From Tetranychus cinnabarinus (taxonomy: Eukaryota > Arthropoda > Arachnida > Trombidiformes > Tetranychidae), in NCBI GenBank assembly GCA_022266195.1, contig WHVY01000001.1:21142001-21206000 (forward strand): a stretch of 64,000 nucleotides of DNA, read 5' to 3'. The notes beneath the pieces are model-generated. The model was not told the origin of the DNA and did not search any database. It was given only the letters and a program-made list of their open reading frames with translations. The position numbers and the translations under genes were made by a program. This document shows, one piece after another, positions 37,901 through 52,031 of the stretch (positions within the stretch are counted from its first letter, which is position 1; every line of letters starts with the position of its first letter).

Positions 37901-40900
37901 GTTCAAGATAAAAATGATGTTCTATCATCGTATTATATGTATTTTGGTGTTAACTTTATCCATCCACATCTAATAATATTAACTTTGTTTCATCTTTTGT
38001 TTTCCTTCGCCATCTTTTCATCATCGTTTTGCTCTTCTCTTGACCTTTTTTTTGATGATAAATTTTTGTCTCTCAACATTTTCATGTCCAGTGCACTTAG
38101 AGTCAATATCAATGAATGGACAAGAATGGAAAGAAAGCAAAGAAGAAAAAAATCATTTTCCTTCATCTTTAAACGATAATTTGTAATCTGATGAATGACA
38201 ATAATGAAAATGAAACAATGACGAGAGTAAAAAGGTTTAGATGAAATCATCTTTTGGTAAAATCATTACATTATATTTAACTCGAGTTGACTGATTTCAG
38301 ATCGAAACATTTTTCATCTCATAATGAGAAATAAATTGAATGATGGCCGAAAAAAAGGATGAAAAAGATGACGGCAAGATGATAATGATTAAATGTTGTT
38401 CATCATTTTTGATGTCATTTAACGAATCAAACTTGATCACCCTTTTAGTTGGTCAAGAGAAAAGGATGGAAAGAGATTTGTCACTATAAGGTGACCGATT
38501 GTTATGATTATCAACAATGATCAATAGAAGAAGAAATAAGATGGAAAAAGTTGATGGACAATTGGGTTTGGTCAACATGGCCATAGTGACACATACAATT
38601 GTCATGAGAGTAACATTAAAAGTTGAACCAAAAAGCTTTATTGACATATAAATATAATTGACCAGTTTTGAAATGATATTTGGTAAAAGGGGAATTGGGA
38701 AGAGAAGAAGGAAAAGATGCGTTAATAAGTAAAGATGAGGATGTCGAGTGATGAGGAGAGGAAAAGAGGAAAAAGTGTTTTCTTCTTCTTCTTCTTTTTC
38801 GCGTTCTTCTGAGAGAAATGCATTTTTACAAATTGATATTCAAAGAGGGAAGTTTAGGGAAATTAGAGGTTAAGAGATGAACAGGAAAAAGATGATTATG
38901 AGCATGAAGGAGTTTAATGTTGAATCAAGACTCAATTGTGATATGCAAAATAAGGTCAACTCAAGTTCATGTTTACCTTGTTAGTATCAATGCAGTTGAA
39001 AAGGGTAAAGATGATCAGGTTGATGATGAAAGATTAACCAGCTAAATTAAGAGTAAAGTTTGATACAGAAAATGATAATTAACTGCATTTCTCCATCTTT
39101 CCCATTCTAATCATTTCTCTCCGTCTTTTATTCCCTCATCTTTGCTCTTCTGTTTACAATGTATTTTACTTTTTCACTTTTCTCTCTCTCTCTCTTTATC
39201 CTTCCACTCACCAAGTTAATCATTTTCATCCTCATCTTTAGCTTCATCTTACGCTCCATCTTACGCTTTGCTTTTAGCTTTCATCTTGAGCTTGCATTTA
39301 ACATGAAAATTGCCTTTTGTTTGCTTTCTTTTCCAGGACAAACCTTCGATGAAATTATTTCCTTTTCCGTTTCCATCAATCATCATCAATCATTGCATAA
39401 ATCGGGAACTTTGAATAATCAAAATTATCTAAATTGATCAACTCTTTTCATTCCATTTTAGTTCATTAAAAATTCATTGATCGGTTCAATGGACAGTAAA
39501 CATGAAAAGTTGAAAAAACTTTTCTCATTTTTCTTTTTCTTCACTTTTCGTTTCAAGGTTTTACAAAATGAGAAATTCTGAGGCAAACTTGAAAAAAATG
39601 ATTCCAATAATAAACTGATATTGAGAGTTAATCAACTCTTTCCCATCTGATTAGATTTGAAGGAAAACATTGTAAATGAATAAAGCAATTAAAATGAAAA
39701 CACAAAGGGTTACCCAAGGCGGAGTTAATTTGCCTTTGATTCAGAAGGAGGAGAATGAATGAAAAAAAAGAAGAAGAAATGATAATGATGAGAATGATGA
39801 TGATGAATGATTTATTCAGAATTTAACTGAATCTCGTTAAAATAAAATAACTAACTTAGAAGCAGGCAAAGAGTGAAAGAAGTAACGCAAAAGAAGAAGA
39901 AGAAGCAAAAAAAACTAGAAAAGCAAGAAAATTGAAAGTAATTTAAATTTAATCGAGTTGCCTGGGAGTTTACCATGGATCGATACTCATGAGGTTTTTA
40001 TCATCATCATCAACATCACCATGTATTCATGTAGAGTGAAGATGCAAAACAACTTTTCATCTCTTTCTCACTTTCCAAAACTCTCTTATCTTTTCTTCTT
40101 CTTCTTCTATTTTTTTTGATTCCATATTTTGGCTGACACCTCCTTCACCAGAATCATCATCATCACCACCAAGATGATGATGATGAAGATAATGATAACA
40201 AGGCCTATAAAAAGGCATTGGCAAACAGCGCATCGTCAAAAGCATAATCATAATTCAATAACATAACAACTCGTAACCTCAACAAGAGTCTTGTTGAGAG
40301 GCAAAAAACACAACAAGAAAAGTCTCCTCCTTTCATCATCTTCCATCATCTTTTCCATTCCCTTTCTTTTTGCTCATTTTTACCTTAAGTCAATATTGGC
40401 TAATAACTTCATATTAACTTCATCTTTCATCTTCATAAGCTTTTCATGCTTTCATAACTTGTAACTCCTCCTTTTAACCTCCCAATATCTATAAAAACCC
40501 TTCAAAAATGATTTATGTTCAGTTATGGGTTACCCTTCAAGGAGTTTACCTTGACTACCTTTCATATTTTGTTCAAGTTGCCACAAAACTCACTCTTATT
40601 GGTCTATTGAACAGCAACTTGCAGGATAAAAAATGATTGGTTCAAACATTATTATAATCATATTTGTAATAATAATTTTTTCAGTCAACAGCAATTTTCC
40701 CGTTTTGCGCACTTCGATACTTTCTGTTCAACTTTTTCAATTTTTTATTGAAGTTTCAGTTCGGTTTTAGTGTATTTTAGACTCGATTTGATTTTAATGT
40801 TCAATTTTCGGGTTAATTTGTGCTCTGTTTTGAAGAGATTTTTTTTTGTGTTTCCGTTCAGTTTTTTTACTAGTTTTAGTGTGTTTTGGCCTCAACTTCA

Positions 40901-42408
40901 ATGTAATTTTTCGGCAATTTTTTCTGCTCTGTTTTGGAAGAAAATTTTGAGTTTTTTTTTGTTAAAAATGTTAGTCTTTTGAGTTACTTTTGGATCAATG
41001 AAACTTGTTTTCCTCTTTTCCCTTCAACTTGTTTTCTCGCTCTTCTCTCCTGCGCTCTTTTCCGTTTTGTTTTTGTTTTGTTTTTGCTGATTGTAATTAT
41101 TATTATTTTATTGGACAAAACTAACAAGATAACTTGTTGAGAGTTGAAGATGATGATGATGATGATTGTGTTGATCACGGTGGATTACCTTTTAAAGAGA
41201 GGAAAGTAAAGAAGCTTTCATTGGCTTTTTAAATTAACTAAAATTTTGATGAGAAACTTGAAGTTACATAAAGAGATGAACTTAAAATTTTTCTCCCTCT
41301 TTCTTATTCTTACCACTCGACATCAGTTGGTGGTAGTAAACATTCAACATTATCATTATTATCATTTTACTCTTTCGCCAGATTCTACATCTTCTTACCA
41401 AAGACCACAAAGAAGTTGCAAGATGAAGAAGCCTCTTTCCATCCCTTTTTATCTTCATCTTGTGCATCTTAATTTTCCTTCTCTTTTCTCTCTCTTTTCT
41501 CCCCTCTTGCCTTCTGCATTCTGGTAATAACTTCGGGAAGATGAATAAGTGAATTTAATAGGAGAAAGTGCTAGCTCATTTATCAGTTTAAACTTCAACT
41601 CATAAACCAATCAAAATGAGCAAAGTAAACGTTAACAGATAATCAGAATGTGCGGTAAATTTAAAATTAAATGCAATTAAACAGCGAAAAGTTTCAGGTT
41701 AAGAATGCAAAAAAAAGTGATTCTGTAAAGGTGTTGCAAAGTCATTTTCTGGTTAACTGATTAGCATCGCTTTGACAAGATGAGAAAAAAAGATTACATG
41801 AGAAGAAGAAGAAGAAGAAATGAAATGAAAATAACCACAAAAGTAATGTGTTTTTTGCTTCAAAATATAAACACAATTAAATTGCAATTAAAAGTCATAA
41901 ACACGAAAAGAAACTCAAAATAAAAGTTTTCCCCAAATCGATCAAAATTACTTTTCGATTTCCCAAAACTCAATGAAAACGACAAAAGATGACAAGAAAT
42001 GAGTTTTTCATAAATTAACCGGTTTTCACTCAAAAACCCGATTCTTTTTCAAAGGAAAAAACTTTTGTCGCTAGATTTTGGAAATTTTTCAACTCGAAGT
42101 CTTTTATGATTGCATTTGGATTGCTGGACAATGGAAGTTTCAAGAAATCGTTTTCAATGTAAATCTTGATCTTGTCTGAGCGAAGGATTCTGTCGGGGAA
42201 AAAGGTCTTTACTACTGATTTTTACCTTCGTTACTCAAGATGCATTTTCATCATCTTTTGCCATCCTCTTAAGGATCGTGAGGCTTCTCTTTCTCACCTT
42301 ATCTTTGACTCGGTCAAGGGCTCATAAATCATTGAAAGAAGAGGAAGACGAGCTTCTTAACTCACTCAAAGATTTTTCTTGTTTTGCCTTTTCTCTTCCA
42401 TTTCTTCC

Positions 42409-42421
42409 TCTCTCTCTCTCT
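42409..42421 (+). repeat. (CT)n microsatellite
   Basis: A short uninterrupted CT run. GAGA-type factors bind such runs in flies, but nothing here shows a regulatory role. Confidence 0.6.
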
Positions 42422-45400
42422 ACCTTGAAAAGTTGAAGCATTTCAAGAAAAAGAAAAGCGAGTGAGAAGAAAAAGATTCAGTAAACATGATGTTTCATTA
42501 AACAAAATTCATTTCTCACATCATCCTTCTATCATCATCATTTCTTCCCCTCTTGATCCTTCATCTTCTTTCCTCTGCAATTTTCATCTTCAACAAGATG
42601 AACAAGTAAAAATGAGAAAAGAAAGTTAGAAAATGAAAAGTCAAAAGAAGTAACTTTTAGCCATGTTGGCTTACTTACAAAATGCTTAAGTGAGAAGAAG
42701 AGAGAGAAGATGAGCCAAAGAATTTTCCACTTTTTCTCATTTTCTTCATCATTTTTGTCTTTCTCAATTGAATCTCAGGTAACCACAAAAGTAAACTCTG
42801 GTTTACCTTTTCCTCTCTTCTCTTTCCATTTCACTCTCAATTATATCAACTTGAAGTAAAAAAGTGACCAAAAAAAATGTTCATCAAATGATGAAAAATT
42901 CAATTGTCAGTTCCGTTTCGAAAAACACCGAAAAGAAAAAGACAAAAATTAATATTCCAGTCAACCTCTTCAACTCATGAAAAGATGAAAAAATGAATAA
43001 AAAGTTATCGATTCGTTACCAAACACAGAGACACAAAAATGGCGGAACAGAAAAGTTGGCCAAAAGATTAGCCAAGCCAGAAACTCAACAAAGAAAAGGT
43101 GAAAATGAGAATCTATTTATGAACAAAAAGAAGTTGGAATAAAAGAAAAGAGAAAAAAAAGTTTCACTGAATAATACAATGAACAATATTCCATCATTTT
43201 CATGTCCATAAAATTCACCTTTATTCTCATTCCAACTCATGTGCTCATTTAAACATTTGTTTATCTTGATTCACTTGAAATAAAAGATACTTTTGTTACT
43301 TCAACAATATTTGAACAAACATTTTTTCTCGCAACATTTTCTTTCTTCCATCAACCAAATGCGATATTTATGTTTCAAAGTTATTCTGAATCTTTTTCAT
43401 CTTCCTTTTCAATTTACCTTTTGAAGAATGTTTTTTTTCTTGGAAATTCTTGTCAGGCAAAAATGGTTATCATGCTCAGATGAAAGATGAATAACAAATG
43501 AGCGGAATGATACAGAGAAAGGAAAATATTTTTGTTCGATGCTCGAAATGGCCAATGAACAGGAAAGAAGCCTTTAAGGCTTATTTTCACATGATAAATA
43601 TAATTTCATGATAAGGTAAAAAGCATTAATAAAACATTGAGAAATACGAAAAACTAAATAAACATTTGCAGGCCAACATTGTTATCATTTGCCTTCCCTT
43701 TCAAACCATTTAATTATCCAAATAAAATGTTAATATAATATCACAAGAAATTCTGGCCTTTTCTTTATCTTCCTCATGGAATCATTCATTTTCATTCCCA
43801 ATGGAAAATTTATTATTATTATTAGTTTTATTATTATTATATGAAAGCGAAGTGAAGAGCAAAAATTTGTTTTCCATCAAATTACTCCTTTCGTTTGTAC
43901 TCAATATCATGAGCAACATTATTTTCAGTCGTTAGTATTATTTTTATTTTTATTAACTTGAATATTCTGTTGATATTGTGTCCAATTAAAATTGATCATG
44001 AAAGATGCAGAATCGGTGTTTACCCAAGGAATGGTTAATAGGCAAAGTGAATATAGATATTATATTCACAATTGAAATTGACTCTTCTTTGGGAGTAAAA
44101 ATACTTGTTCGAGTAATAAATATTCATAGATAAAGTTGGAATATAAAACGATAACCAGGAATAATATATTTTTGTACAAACCAAATTGTATTCTTTTGGA
44201 ATAATTTCGTCTTGCTTTATTGGTAAGAAAAAGGGAAAACTTCGCCGATTCAGGCAATATCATGATGAATAATTGATTGAAATAAAGTTATTGATTAAAC
44301 AAGATCGTAATAAAGAATATCAAGCAAAATTTTCTACCTCACCTTTACGATCAACATTTTAGCTCAAATTTCAATTTTCGATCTCAATTTATTATCGGTA
44401 TTGAGAAAATTTATGTTCAGAATTTTTAACAATTTTTGTTTGAAATTTTTGAGTTGAAAAATGATAGATTTTGGGCAAACTTGAGATTGAAATTTTCGTT
44501 GGAAAATATTGAGTTCCAAATTCGCAATTGAAAATATTGAACTTCCAATGGAAATAATGAGCAAATTTAGAGTTTTGGAATTTTTGCTTTTTATAGTTTT
44601 CGAGTTTTGCAACTAGAATTTTATCGCAACTTTCGGGTTTAGATTTCCAAACTTGAAGCTAACAATTTAAAAGTTCATGTGAAGAATTTTGGAAAAAACA
44701 GATTTTCGAACAAAAGTTTGCGAGTAAATTCTGGATTTAGAGACTTGAGAGCTAAGGGATTTTAAGTTTTCAAGTTATTGAACTTTCCCTTTTTTCGTTG
44801 GAAATCGAGAAATTCGGAAACATTATTCTAGAAAGAAATGAAAGATTTACGAGTTTGGATGAGTTCGATATAAAACCGTTGGAATTTTCACTAGATTTTC
44901 GAATTATGTGATTCGGTTCAAAAATGGCCGTTTCATGCTGAGTCCGGAATTTACAAGAAAATTTGAGTATATTTGTTGAGAATGGAATCGTTGTCGACTG
45001 TCTGAAAGTTGCCTTGACAATTACACTTTTGTTACTATGAAAAGGAAATGAGAAAAAAAGGTTTTCTCCTCCTGAGTAATTATAATGCCAGATGAATTAG
45101 AATAAGTACGATAGTGAAGATGAAGGTAAATATTCATGATGTAGAAATGAAGTTTTCAAGTTAATGAGAGAATCAGAGCAATTTATAAGAGAAGAAGAAA
45201 CGAGAAGCAAAAAAAAACAAAATAATCTCATTATCATTGTAATACCAAAATGATATTATCCAGTTTATGCTCAATGAATATAAACTTATTATTATCATCA
45301 TTAATATCACAATTTTATATGAATAACAATTTTCCATGTCATTTTACTTGTTTCACCCTATTAAATCCTCAATGAAGACAACATTCATTGAGTTTGGTGT

Positions 45401-45598
45401 AAAGAGGAGGAAAGAGTGGCGAAGAGAGAAAAGAGTAAACGAAAAATATTCATTCAAATTTAATGTTATCCATTTTATAGATATCATTTTCATTCCTTTC
45501 TTTCCTTCTTTTCAGCTTTACTCAGCATTTCATGATGAACATTTCAATGGAGAAACAGTTTTTACATGATGAACATCAAATGTTGGAAATGGTGAAAG

Positions 45599-45623
45599 CG
45601 AAGAAGAAGAAGAAGAAGAAGAA
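45599..45623 (+). repeat. (GAA)n microsatellite
   Basis: About eight AAG/GAA triplets in a purine-rich stretch of the spalt upstream region. Confidence 0.7.
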
Positions 45624-48600
45624 ATGAAAAAAATTTCAATGAATAATAATAGTCATTGAAATGGATAGAAAACACTTTTCTTTTGTTGAACCTTCAAAAG
45701 TCCCAAGTTATTATCATAATCATTGTGAACCTGTTTTCTTTATCTTCTGAAAGGTGAAAAAAGTCAAAATGCTCAATTCGGTAGCTGGAATGAGCAGCAA
45801 CATTGGAACGGCAAAGTGCGACAAAAAAAGGTTGTTAACTTATTCCATTATAATAATGGTTTAATTGATGAGCAAATGATGCTTTGGCTGCAAATGACAA
45901 TCAAATGCCCAAAAAAAAGTCTGTTCAGTTGTAATCATTATCCAAGAACATTGAACGTTGCAACGATTTTTTGCACCTCAACATTGTTAAATAATTTTAG
46001 GTGGAAACAGTTTCTGGCTACTGAATTCAGCATCAAGAAGAAAAAAGTCAACAAAAGGTGTGAAAAAAGCACCAACAGGGCAGAAGAAGACTCAACTCAT
46101 TAGTTGGAAAAGTGGAATTATTCAAATGATAAGAGAATTGAAAAAATGAACTGAAAACAGACGTCGATTGTAATGATAATGGTAATGATGATGACTTCTG
46201 TTTCATTTTTTTCTCCAAAACATTATTCCATTTCGCATTTTGTTGCCATTTTTTGCCCATTTTTTACGCCATTCATTTTGGAACCGTAAATTGAGGTTTT
46301 AATAGTTTAAGTAAATCAGGGAAGAGATGAGGTTGCAAAGATTGAGAGACTTTGCAAGCAAAATTTGAATCTTAAACATTCAACTCTTTGTACGATTTAC
46401 AACAGAAATGCAACTTTCTTTTTCCTTCTCTTATCATCATCATCATAATCATCATAATCATCATTTTCCTCTCCATTGTTGAACATTGAATATGAATCCA
46501 AGTCTATTATACATGATAATCATAATCATCTTGATAGACTCATCAAAATGAGATTTCAATCTCTTCTCAAGACTCTTTTTCGACTATTTTAAATGCTTGA
46601 ATCGCGCAAATAATGTAAAGATGATTCCATTGCAACTTTATCCTCATCTTGATCATCATCATTTCACTTTAAATGTTATCAAAATTTTTGTTTCTTTTTT
46701 TCCCTCTATTTTGCTTTTCCATTTTATTTTCAGATAATATTATTTCGAGATTATGTTTTATTGATGAAAATAATACTTTTATTTGTTTCACTTAAACATT
46801 TGAACAGCTTATTGACCCTGAAGCTGTTATTGGTGTAATCATGGGAAGAGAAAAAAGAAACTGATTTAAGAAAATTTTGAGATTTTCTCTCAATTTTCCA
46901 GGGTTGGGAAGAAGATGGAAATTCTGCAGGAATATTGTTTAATATTGCTTTTCCATTATAGAGTTGATCATGTTTGCAAATTGATTTAATTGTGAGTTGA
47001 AATAAGTCACCAGAAGAGAGAAAAGTTTATCTTTCGTAAAAATAACTTCATCTGTTTTCAGTTCAATCTTTTCTCATGTGATTCTTTGAGAGAGAGAGAG
47101 AACATTTTTCAACATTAAAATCTACATAAATAAACATGGAAACCAGAAAGATGATGAAGAGAGAAAATCAATCGTCAAAATAAATAAATTGAATGAAACA
47201 GAATTTCGTTTGTTTTTCAAAGGCAACTCTTCTCATGAAAGTGATCATTCAATTGGAAGCAATTGGGGTTAAAATTGAGTGAAAATTAAATGAAAATTTT
47301 CCAAAATGACTATTCATTGAGAGATTCAGATCCATTCATGTTTAGCTGAACAATCCAAATCAATTTGGAAAAGTTCTGTTTTCTTTTCAAACTTTTATTC
47401 GATATTTTCGTTAATCGTTGAGTGATGGCAAAAAAATGGTTTTTCAAATGAAAAGATCAAGTCGAGTTCAGGGAAATGCGGATTCGAAGTTGAAAAAACT
47501 GAGTTTTCATCAATTGTGTTGATCACAATTAAGGTTAGTAATAACAATTATCTTTTCTGTTGTTTAATGCTCTGTTTGCTGTTGAAGAGTTAACTCAATA
47601 ATAAATGGCATTTACTGTAACCAAGTGCGTTGTTTGTGAGGAAAGAAGATGAAAAGGTATTTGATGATTATCATGATGGAATGCCTTTGTTATATTTAGA
47701 TTGGAAAGAATTTTAAGAGATGATAATGAGTTGGATGATTGGTGAGGAAAACGTAACAAACTTTGAAAAAAGACTTTTCCTGTTGAAACATTTTTTCCAT
47801 TTTTTTCATGATATAGAATCGGTTCAGTGGAATTATGGAAAAAAAGAAATGAAAATTTGATGGAATATGATTTGTCGAGTTTGCGTTTGCTCAGGTTTCA
47901 ACTTTTATTCTTGCTCATGTTTCTTTCACCATTTCTGGATTGGATCATTTTCAGCTGTAAATAGCCAAGCAAGAGAAGGATAAATTTATTAAATTATATA
48001 AAGCTCACGTTTCAAGATAATTCAGGGTAAAGCTTTTGTCGTTTCTCTTAAATGATTCACTGAACCTTTGATATGGAAAAACTGAAACTTTGAAAAATGT
48101 TCATTTTTCGTTATCTTTCCATCAACATATGAACAATTCATTCTTCTTTTGCCTTTATTTTAGTTTATGACAAAGGAAGATTACATGATGAAGAGAAGGG
48201 AAAAGTTCTGCAAGGAAAATAGTTTGTTGATGCTGTACGATAATTTAATAATGAAGAGAAAAAAAGGAAACAGAAAAGAGAAGAAGATAATTTATCCTGT
48301 AAACAAATTGTGTTATCCTTTTTTATGAGTTATGAATACAGAATGAAAGTTTTCGAAAAAATCGAAAGATTGAAATAGTTTCATGGGGAGATGTTGTTTG
48401 ATGGTAAACTAAAGGAACTGTGAAATTGATGAAGATGTTCATGGAAGAAGAATAGAGATGAAAAGATATTGCCTGACCTGAGCTTGTTGACCTCATGTTA
48501 TAAATCAAATGGATGCTTAGTCAAGGTTAGTAAATCCAATATGGATATACATATATTTAATATGATGGAGGGTGCAAGATGAATGAACAACTCGACCAGC

Positions 48601-51600
48601 TATTTTCATCTTCCGTGTTAAGCTTCACTTCACCTTTTTTCCCTTCTCTTGATCATCTTTCCGTTTGCAGGCAGGAACAAAAGGCAAACTCAGAGGAGGA
48701 GAACAGAAAATCGAGATTGAAATTCCCATGAGCACCATTCATTGTCTTTTTTTACAGTCTTTATGTAATAAGCTTTTCTCTCTCTGCAAACTTGAATTAT
48801 CAAGATGATCATTTTTGCTCCTCATCTTTGTTTATCAAATAATAATCTCATCAAATAATAATTTACTATAAAAGGTACACTTTCATCAAGATTGACTCAA
48901 CCCTGAAGAAACAATATTTTCAACAAATTCACTCGCCACCAAATTACACAAAACATTTCCACTCCCAGTCACCTTTACCTAATGTCTCTATCATTATTGA
49001 ACCCTTTTGTGACCCTTTTTGCTCCTTTTCAGTCACACAACAATTTATCATTATTCAAGTCAAATGTCGTGTTAGTTCGAATCAAACGCTATCAGATTTC
49101 GGTTCGGATGGCTAGAGCGACGGAATAGTGGAAACACAGATCTACATTTGTTTAAAATTCCCAAAAGTTCAAAATTGGGATTTTGTTATCTTATGTTTGG
49201 CTTTTATCTTCTCGGTTTTTTTTCGAATTCATTGAAATTCAGAGTTTCTCTTTGATCCATTTATAAAGAAGATATGAAAAAATGAAATTCTTCAGTCAAC
49301 TTCCGATATTTTGTGCACAAAAGGACGAGATACTTCGCTCACTTTAATAAACTAGACTGTCTTAAGGACAAAGTTTTCTTGTTCTGCTATCTCTGATATC
49401 AGTTTGACTTGCATCATGCATTTCAAAATTTCATTGCTTTCAATACTTTTACTGATTAAACCGCAATAGACTTTGAGATGAGACTAAATGAACCTTTTAG
49501 AGGATATTTAGATCTACTGAAATCTACAATCAAAAGTTGAAGAAATTTCGTTTTCGTCAATAATTTTGATTTCTGGACACAATACAATTAAAGCTGATTA
49601 AAAAGATAATCTTGACTTCGACTCGACTTGTGATCTTTGCATTTCTTGAACTTTGAGTAAGTCATTATACAGTGTTGATGGAAATTAAAAATGCGAAAAA
49701 AAAACATTTTCCAAAAACATTAATATCTTTGATCAATCAACTGCGAATGGTTCATGACGAGTAAAAATCGAGATATAAACTTGTCTAAATGATGATAATG
49801 ATGACCTGTTTTTTTTCATCTTTACTCTAAAAGAAAGTAAAACTCAGTCAACTGTTTTCGCTTCAATTTTTCCCTTTTCTTCTCTTCTCTTTATCATCAC
49901 CAATTTCATGATTCACAGTTTCCAAAATGAATTCATTTGAAACATTTTCTCTTTCATTTTCATTGTTTCCATTTGTAAACCTTTTTTTCACACAAAATTG
50001 ACAAATTAAACTTTCTACCTTATTATTTCCGTTTGACTGGGTCAATATTTGTTATTAACTTAAATCATCATCAAAGTGAGCATTAATGATGACAAAAAGA
50101 GAATGGAAAAAGAATGAGATCATTTTTTTCTCTTCTTCTTCTTCTTCTTTTCATCTTCATCAATAAAGACATTAGTATTATTTATTATCAGACAACAAAT
50201 AAAAATATAATTCACCATCAATTCATGATTGAATGAAACTTTCTTTTCTTTTTTTTACTTCCTGAGATTTTTTCTTCTCTTCATCCTCTTTATCGTCATC
50301 ATAATATTTCACTATTGTTTGCTAAACTCTTGGACAGAACCCTCTCCAGAGGCTTGTTATTTACGAAAAGATTTTTGGATGATGAACAATTGTATCGCTG
50401 GTATTATTTTTTTATGGCTCTAAATATTGCTCTAATTGGAGTGTTTGTCTTACATTGCCATCTTCATCTCACTCTTCATCATCACAAATCAAAGTTATCA
50501 AGCCAATTGCTCATCATTTTTACTTTCAACTTGTTCTTTCCTTGATTATTGTTAAGCAAAAAAGAGCCCAAAATGACACAAAATTTGTCTCTTCTCTTCA
50601 TCTTCCTCTTCTTGTTACTCTTTTGCCAACGTAACATGAAATTGGCTTTACTCTTGTAAGTTATTGAATAACTTTTCTTTTGCTGCTCTTTTTCGGCCTC
50701 AAATCCCTTCCACTTGATCCTTTCTGATCTGACAGATATGGTCAGTTTAAGGTTACTCATCATCATCATCTTGCAGTTACATTTATTATGTCTTTTTTTC
50801 TCATCTTTTTCCTCATCTTTTCCCTCTTGTCTCCTTATGTTGATATTATAAATCAATTTCTTCTCAGCAACTTTTTTCTCTTAACTTTTTTTTCTTCTTT
50901 TACTTTTTTGCATTTTTTTACCTTTTTAGTTAAACTTTCAAGAATCAAAAGTTCATTGAAATGCACAATAAAATGTAAATGCAATTGTTGCAACTTTTCA
51001 GAACTTTTTGCCTTCTCATTTGGCTGTATAAGAATTGCATCCCATTCCAAATCATAATTGAACCATAAAGTTTGGAATAGTTTTTTTACTATTTTCAAAT
51101 GAAAACTCGTTAAAATGGATTAAACAATGAAATTGATTTTTAAAGACGTAAAAAAGTTCAATCAAATTATTAGAATCAATTTGTTTGGCTAAAATTAAAG
51201 ATTCAAACCTTTTGGCTGACTCGATAGTTTAATCGGTATCATTGGGTTATTTTGCTTTTTAATGTTTCAGACGTAAACAATTGGACATGAAAAAAGTTGA
51301 TTTTTTATTCTCTTTGATTAAGGGTTCAAAAGTGAAGTTGTAAAGCTTGCTCGATGATAATCATCGGGTTATTTTGCATTATTATTGTAACAAGAAATTG
51401 AATCATCAAAATAATCGCATTGATTACAAAAAGCGATAAAAACTGATGACTAAAAATGACTTGATAACTTGCAATAAACATGCAAACTCAAAGTTCAATC
51501 AGCTTGATGACAAGTCAAGGGTTTGAACTTTTAATCATGGATTATTTTGCATTGTAACAAGTTTTAGAGTTAAAATTGTTTCTGATCAATTTTCAAATCA

Positions 51601-51800
51601 TTCAGTCAACATTAGAAGTAAATCGCTTTAAAATTGAAAAGATATGGAATCGAACCATCAAACAAACGGACGAAATTTTTGTGGACTTTTTCTGAAAATC
51701 GATTTGCAGTCAAACTAATTGTTCTAAAATTACAATCATAGAACTAAATGAAAGATATTGACTCGAATTTGCTTAATAAACTAATTAGAAAAGGAAAACT

Positions 51801-51820
51801 AACCTAACCCAACCTAACCT
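51801..51820 (-). repeat. Interstitial telomere-like TTAGG tract
   Basis: Four consecutive five-base units on the minus strand, three TTAGG-phase units and one TGGGT-type variant, extending a few bases past each end. It is identical over 20 bases to 59892-59911. TTAGG is the common arthropod telomere repeat. Confidence 0.55.
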
Positions 51821-51921
51821 AACTTCATTTTGAAAACGCTCAATTGATTTTCTTGTCTACCTGCAATTTTGAGCTACCGCAGTCACTTAAAATTACGTAA
51901 TTATAATTTTATCAGAACGAA

Positions 51922-52031
51922 AAGCGGCTCAACTTTAAACCCAAAAATCTAAGGAACCACTAAATCTCCAGAAAACGGACACTATTAGGGCTTGTGTGGA
52001 AGCTTGCCCTATCGATTGCGCTATGCCGCTT
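51922..52031 (-). pseudogene. Possible tRNA-derived relic
   Basis: On the minus strand, AAGCGGC at the 5' side and GCCGCTT at the 3' side could pair as an acceptor stem. TAGCGCAATCGATAGG inside resembles a tRNA D-arm/A box, and GGTTTAAAG near the 3' end resembles a decayed B box. The 110-nt length, mismatched D and T stems and lack of a clean anticodon arm argue against a working tRNA. Confidence 0.25.

Noticed and set aside
50315..50545. Frame reading LLFTKRFLDDEQLYRWYYFF, which looks exon-like
   Set aside because: No matching splice partners or family; it lies in pyrimidine-biased DNA with overlapping frames of similar length.
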